Of a DNA stretch of 33,805 nt, positions 31,739-33,805 are shown piece by piece. Source of the DNA: Plantactinospora alkalitolerans. Its GTDB lineage: Bacteria > Actinomycetota > Actinomycetes > Mycobacteriales > Micromonosporaceae. The stretch's first letter is position 1, and each line of letters opens with the position of its first letter. The notes under the pieces are model-generated. The model was not told where the DNA came from, did no database searches, and saw only the letters and a list, made by a program, of their open reading frames with translations. Location of the stretch: NCBI RefSeq assembly GCF_015690345.1, contig NZ_JADPUN010000331.1, positions 1 to 33,805 of the forward strand. The letters run 5' to 3'. The position numbers were made by a program, and so were the translations under genes.

Positions 31739-33805
31739 GGAGAACCGGCCCAGCAGCGCCTCCTGCAGGTGGATCGGCGGCCGGTCCGGGCTGCCCGTGC
31801 GGCGGGCCCAACTGCCGTCCCCGGACAGCTCGAACGCGTCGATCTCGTCATCCAGCGAGAGGGTCAGCAGCTTGTCGAGCTCGGCTCGGGCGACCGGATC
31901 GGTCACCTGCACCAGCGCCTCCACCCGGCGGTCGAGGTTGCGGTGCATCAGGTCGGCCGAACCGATCCAGAACTCGGTGCCGTCCTCGGGCCCGCCGCTG
32001 CCGAACCGGAACACCCGGGAGTGTTCGAGGAACCGGCCGAGGATCGACCGCACCCGGATGTTCTCCGACAGCCCCGCCATACCGGGCCGGAGCGTGCACA
32101 TCCCCCGGATCAGCAGGTCGACGTGCACCCCGGCCTGGGACGCCCGGTAGAGCGCGTCGACGATCGCCTCGTCCACCAGCGAGTTGACCTTGAACTGGAC
32201 CAGACCCGGTACGCCCCGACCGGCCTTCTCCGCCTCCCGCTCGATCCGCTCGATCAGGCCGCTCCGGATGCCCTGCGGCGCGACCAGCAGCCGCCGGTAC
32301 GAGGTCTGCCGGCTGTAACCGGTCAGCACGTTGAACAGATCGGTGAGGTCGGCACCCACCTCCGGGTCGGCGGTGAGCATGCCGAAGTCCTCGTAGAGCC
32401 GGGCGGTCTTCGGATGGTAGTTCCCGGTGCCGATGTGACAGTAGCGGCGGATCTGGTTCCCCTCCTGCCGTACCACCAGGGCGGTCTTGCAGTGCGTCTT
32501 GAGCCCGACCAGGCCGTAGACCACGTGGCAGCCGGCCCGCTCCAGCACCCGGGCCCATCCGATGTTGGCCACCTCGTCGAACCGGGCCTTGATCTCCACC
32601 AGCACCACCACCTGCTTTCCGGCGGCCGCGGCGTCGATCAGCGCGTCCACGATCGGCGAGTCGCCGCTGGTGCGGTAGAGGGTCTGCTTGATGGCCAGCA
32701 CGCTGGGGTCGGCGGCGGCCTGCTCGATGAACCGCTGCACGCTCGTGGAGAACGAGTGGTACGGATGATGCACCAGGATGTCGCCGTCGCGCAGGGTGGC
32801 GAAGACGCTGCGCGGCACCTCGCCCTCGACCAGCCGGGGATGGGTGGCCGGCACGAACGGCGGATACTTCAGGTCGGGCCGGTCGCACTCGTTGTAGACC
32901 TGCCACAGCGACGACAGGTCGAGCAGCCCCGGAATCCGCAGCACGTCCTGGCTGTCCATGTCGAGTTCCCGGACCAGCAGGTCGAGTACGTGGTCGGAGA
33001 CCGACGCGGCCACCTCCAGGCGTACCGGAGGACCGAACCGGCGCCGGGCCAGTTCCCGCTCCAGGGCCTGGAGCAGGTCCTCGTCCCGATCCTCGTCGAC
33101 CTCCACCTCGGCGTTGCGGGTGATCCGGAACAGATGGCACTCGACCACCTGCATGCCGGAGAAGAGCTGGTCGAGGTGGACCGCGATCAGGTCCTCCAGC
33201 GGCAGGAACCGGCTACCGGGAGCGTCCCGCTCGACCCGGACGAACCTCGGCACGTTGTTGGGGACCTTGACCCGGGCGAAGAGCTCCGATCCGGCGTCGG
33301 ACTCGCGGACCACGACGGCGAGGTTGAGCGACCGGCTGGAGATGTACGGGAACGGGTGCGCCGGGTCGACGGCGAGCGGGGTGAGCACCGGGAAGATCTG
33401 CTCCCGGAAGTACGTCCGCAGCCGCTGCCGCTCCGGGGTGGGCAGGTCGTCCCAGTGGACCAGACCGATGTTCTCGGCGGCCAGCTTGGGCATCACCTCG
33501 TCGACGAAGCAGCGGGAATGCCGGGCGACCAGGTCGGCGGCGGTCTCCGACACCAGTTGAAGCTGGGTACGCAGCGGCATCTGGTCGCCGCCCCGGACCG
33601 GTAGCCCGGCCGAGAGCCGCCGTTGCATGCCGGCGACCCGGACCATGTAGAACTCGTCCAGGTTGTTGGCGAAGATGGCCAGGAACTTGGCCCGTTCCAG
33701 CAGCGGGGTGTCCGGGTCCTCGGCCAGGGCCAGTACCCGGGCGTTGAAATCCAGCCAGGACAGCTCCCGGTTCAGGAACCGGTCCGGCGGCAGCGGTTCC
33801 GCCGG
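31724..33805 (-). CDS. ppk: Polyphosphate kinase, 5' end beyond the window
   Basis: At least 693 residues in the window; the frame runs to the right edge with the N-terminal signature [15 protein letters not shown], so only a short N-terminus is missing. It synthesises polyphosphate from ATP reversibly. Seen in order: [62 protein letters not shown] (region of the phosphorylated His), [20 protein letters not shown] and [14 protein letters not shown]. Its tail ([20 protein letters not shown]) is variable. It is transcribed towards CYTH-CHAD and mutT1. Confidence 0.95.
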   Translation of the reverse strand, partial: PAEPLPPDRFLNRELSWLDFNARVLALAEDPDTPLLERAKFLAIFANNLDEFYMVRVAGMQRRLSAGLPVRGGDQMPLRTQLQLVSETAADLVARHSRCFVDEVMPKLAAENIGLVHWDDLPTPERQRLRTYFREQIFPVLTPLAVDPAHPFPYISSRSLNLAVVVRESDAGSELFARVKVPNNVPRFVRVERDAPGSRFLPLEDLIAVHLDQLFSGMQVVECHLFRITRNAEVEVDEDRDEDLLQALERELARRRFGPPVRLEVAASVSDHVLDLLVRELDMDSQDVLRIPGLLDLSSLWQVYNECDRPDLKYPPFVPATHPRLVEGEVPRSVFATLRDGDILVHHPYHSFSTSVQRFIEQAAADPSVLAIKQTLYRTSGDSPIVDALIDAAAAGKQVVVLVEIKARFDEVANIGWARVLERAGCHVVYGLVGLKTHCKTALVVRQEGNQIRRYCHIGTGNYHPKTARLYEDFGMLTADPEVGADLTDLFNVLTGYSRQTSYRRLLVAPQGIRSGLIERIEREAEKAGRGVPGLVQFKVNSLVDEAIVDALYRASQAGVHVDLLIRGMCTLRPGMAGLSENIRVRSILGRFLEHSRVFRFGSGGPEDGTEFWIGSADLMHRNLDRRVEALVQVTDPVARAELDKLLTLSLDDEIDAFELSGDGSWARRTGSPDRPPIHLQEALLGRFSGHAK

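Overview
High-GC actinobacterial chromosome, most likely Micromonosporaceae (Micromonospora/Plantactinospora-like). The basis is GC-rich third positions, many GTG starts, the conserved ndgR-leuC-leuD-hup-mutT1-ppk block, and actinobacterial families such as PRC-barrel, DUF4232 and HU with a Lys/Ala tail. The genus is inference. Both window ends cut into other sequence: the left edge is intergenic and the right edge lies inside ppk.

Layout. (1) 0.2-5.9 kb: branched-chain amino acid genes leuB, ilvE and cimA on +, with a tyrosine-phosphatase gene and a PRC-barrel gene inserted on -. (2) 6.4-9.4 kb: a secreted 171-aa protein on +, then a membrane-anchored EEP-family protein and a secreted 378-aa protein on -. 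(3) 9.6-14.0 kb: an overlapping MoxR / DUF58 / VWA operon, followed by a trypsin-like protease and arfB. (4) 14.0-15.8 kb: a short accessory-looking stretch with two unrecognised genes. (5) 15.8-20.1 kb: a MerR/TipA-like regulator, a class V aminotransferase-fold protein, two TetR regulators and an SDR. (6) 20.2-24.8 kb: a DUF4232 lipoprotein coupled to a conserved protein, a two-span membrane protein with acidic repeats, and a FAH-family hydrolase. (7) 24.9-25.2 kb: tRNA-Gln(CTG) and tRNA-Glu(CTC). (8) 25.4-33.8 kb: ndgR (-) divergent from leuC-leuD-hupB (+), then mutT1, CYTH-CHAD and ppk on -, a polyphosphate/nucleotide-hygiene group. The order resembles the leuC-leuD-hupB-mutT1-ppk order known in Mycobacterium.

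How the genes work together. LeuC, LeuD and LeuB carry out the isomerase and dehydrogenase steps of leucine synthesis, and the same enzymes also serve the citramalate route that CimA opens towards isoleucine; IlvE finishes Leu, Ile and Val. Control appears to work at two levels. cimA has an untranslated leader that contains a short peptide ending Leu-Ile-Ile-Gly-Asn, a hairpin and a strong intrinsic terminator, which suggests attenuation. leuC and ndgR instead share a very small divergent region with interlocking leaderless promoters.

Other observations worth following are a 52-bp dispersed repeat placed just after the stop codons of two regulator genes, a perfect 22-bp palindrome in the promoter of one TetR gene, many genes with a TANNNT box 5-7 nt before the start codon (leaderless), and several small tandem repeats at gene ends. 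No CRISPR array, prophage, insertion sequence or rRNA was seen.
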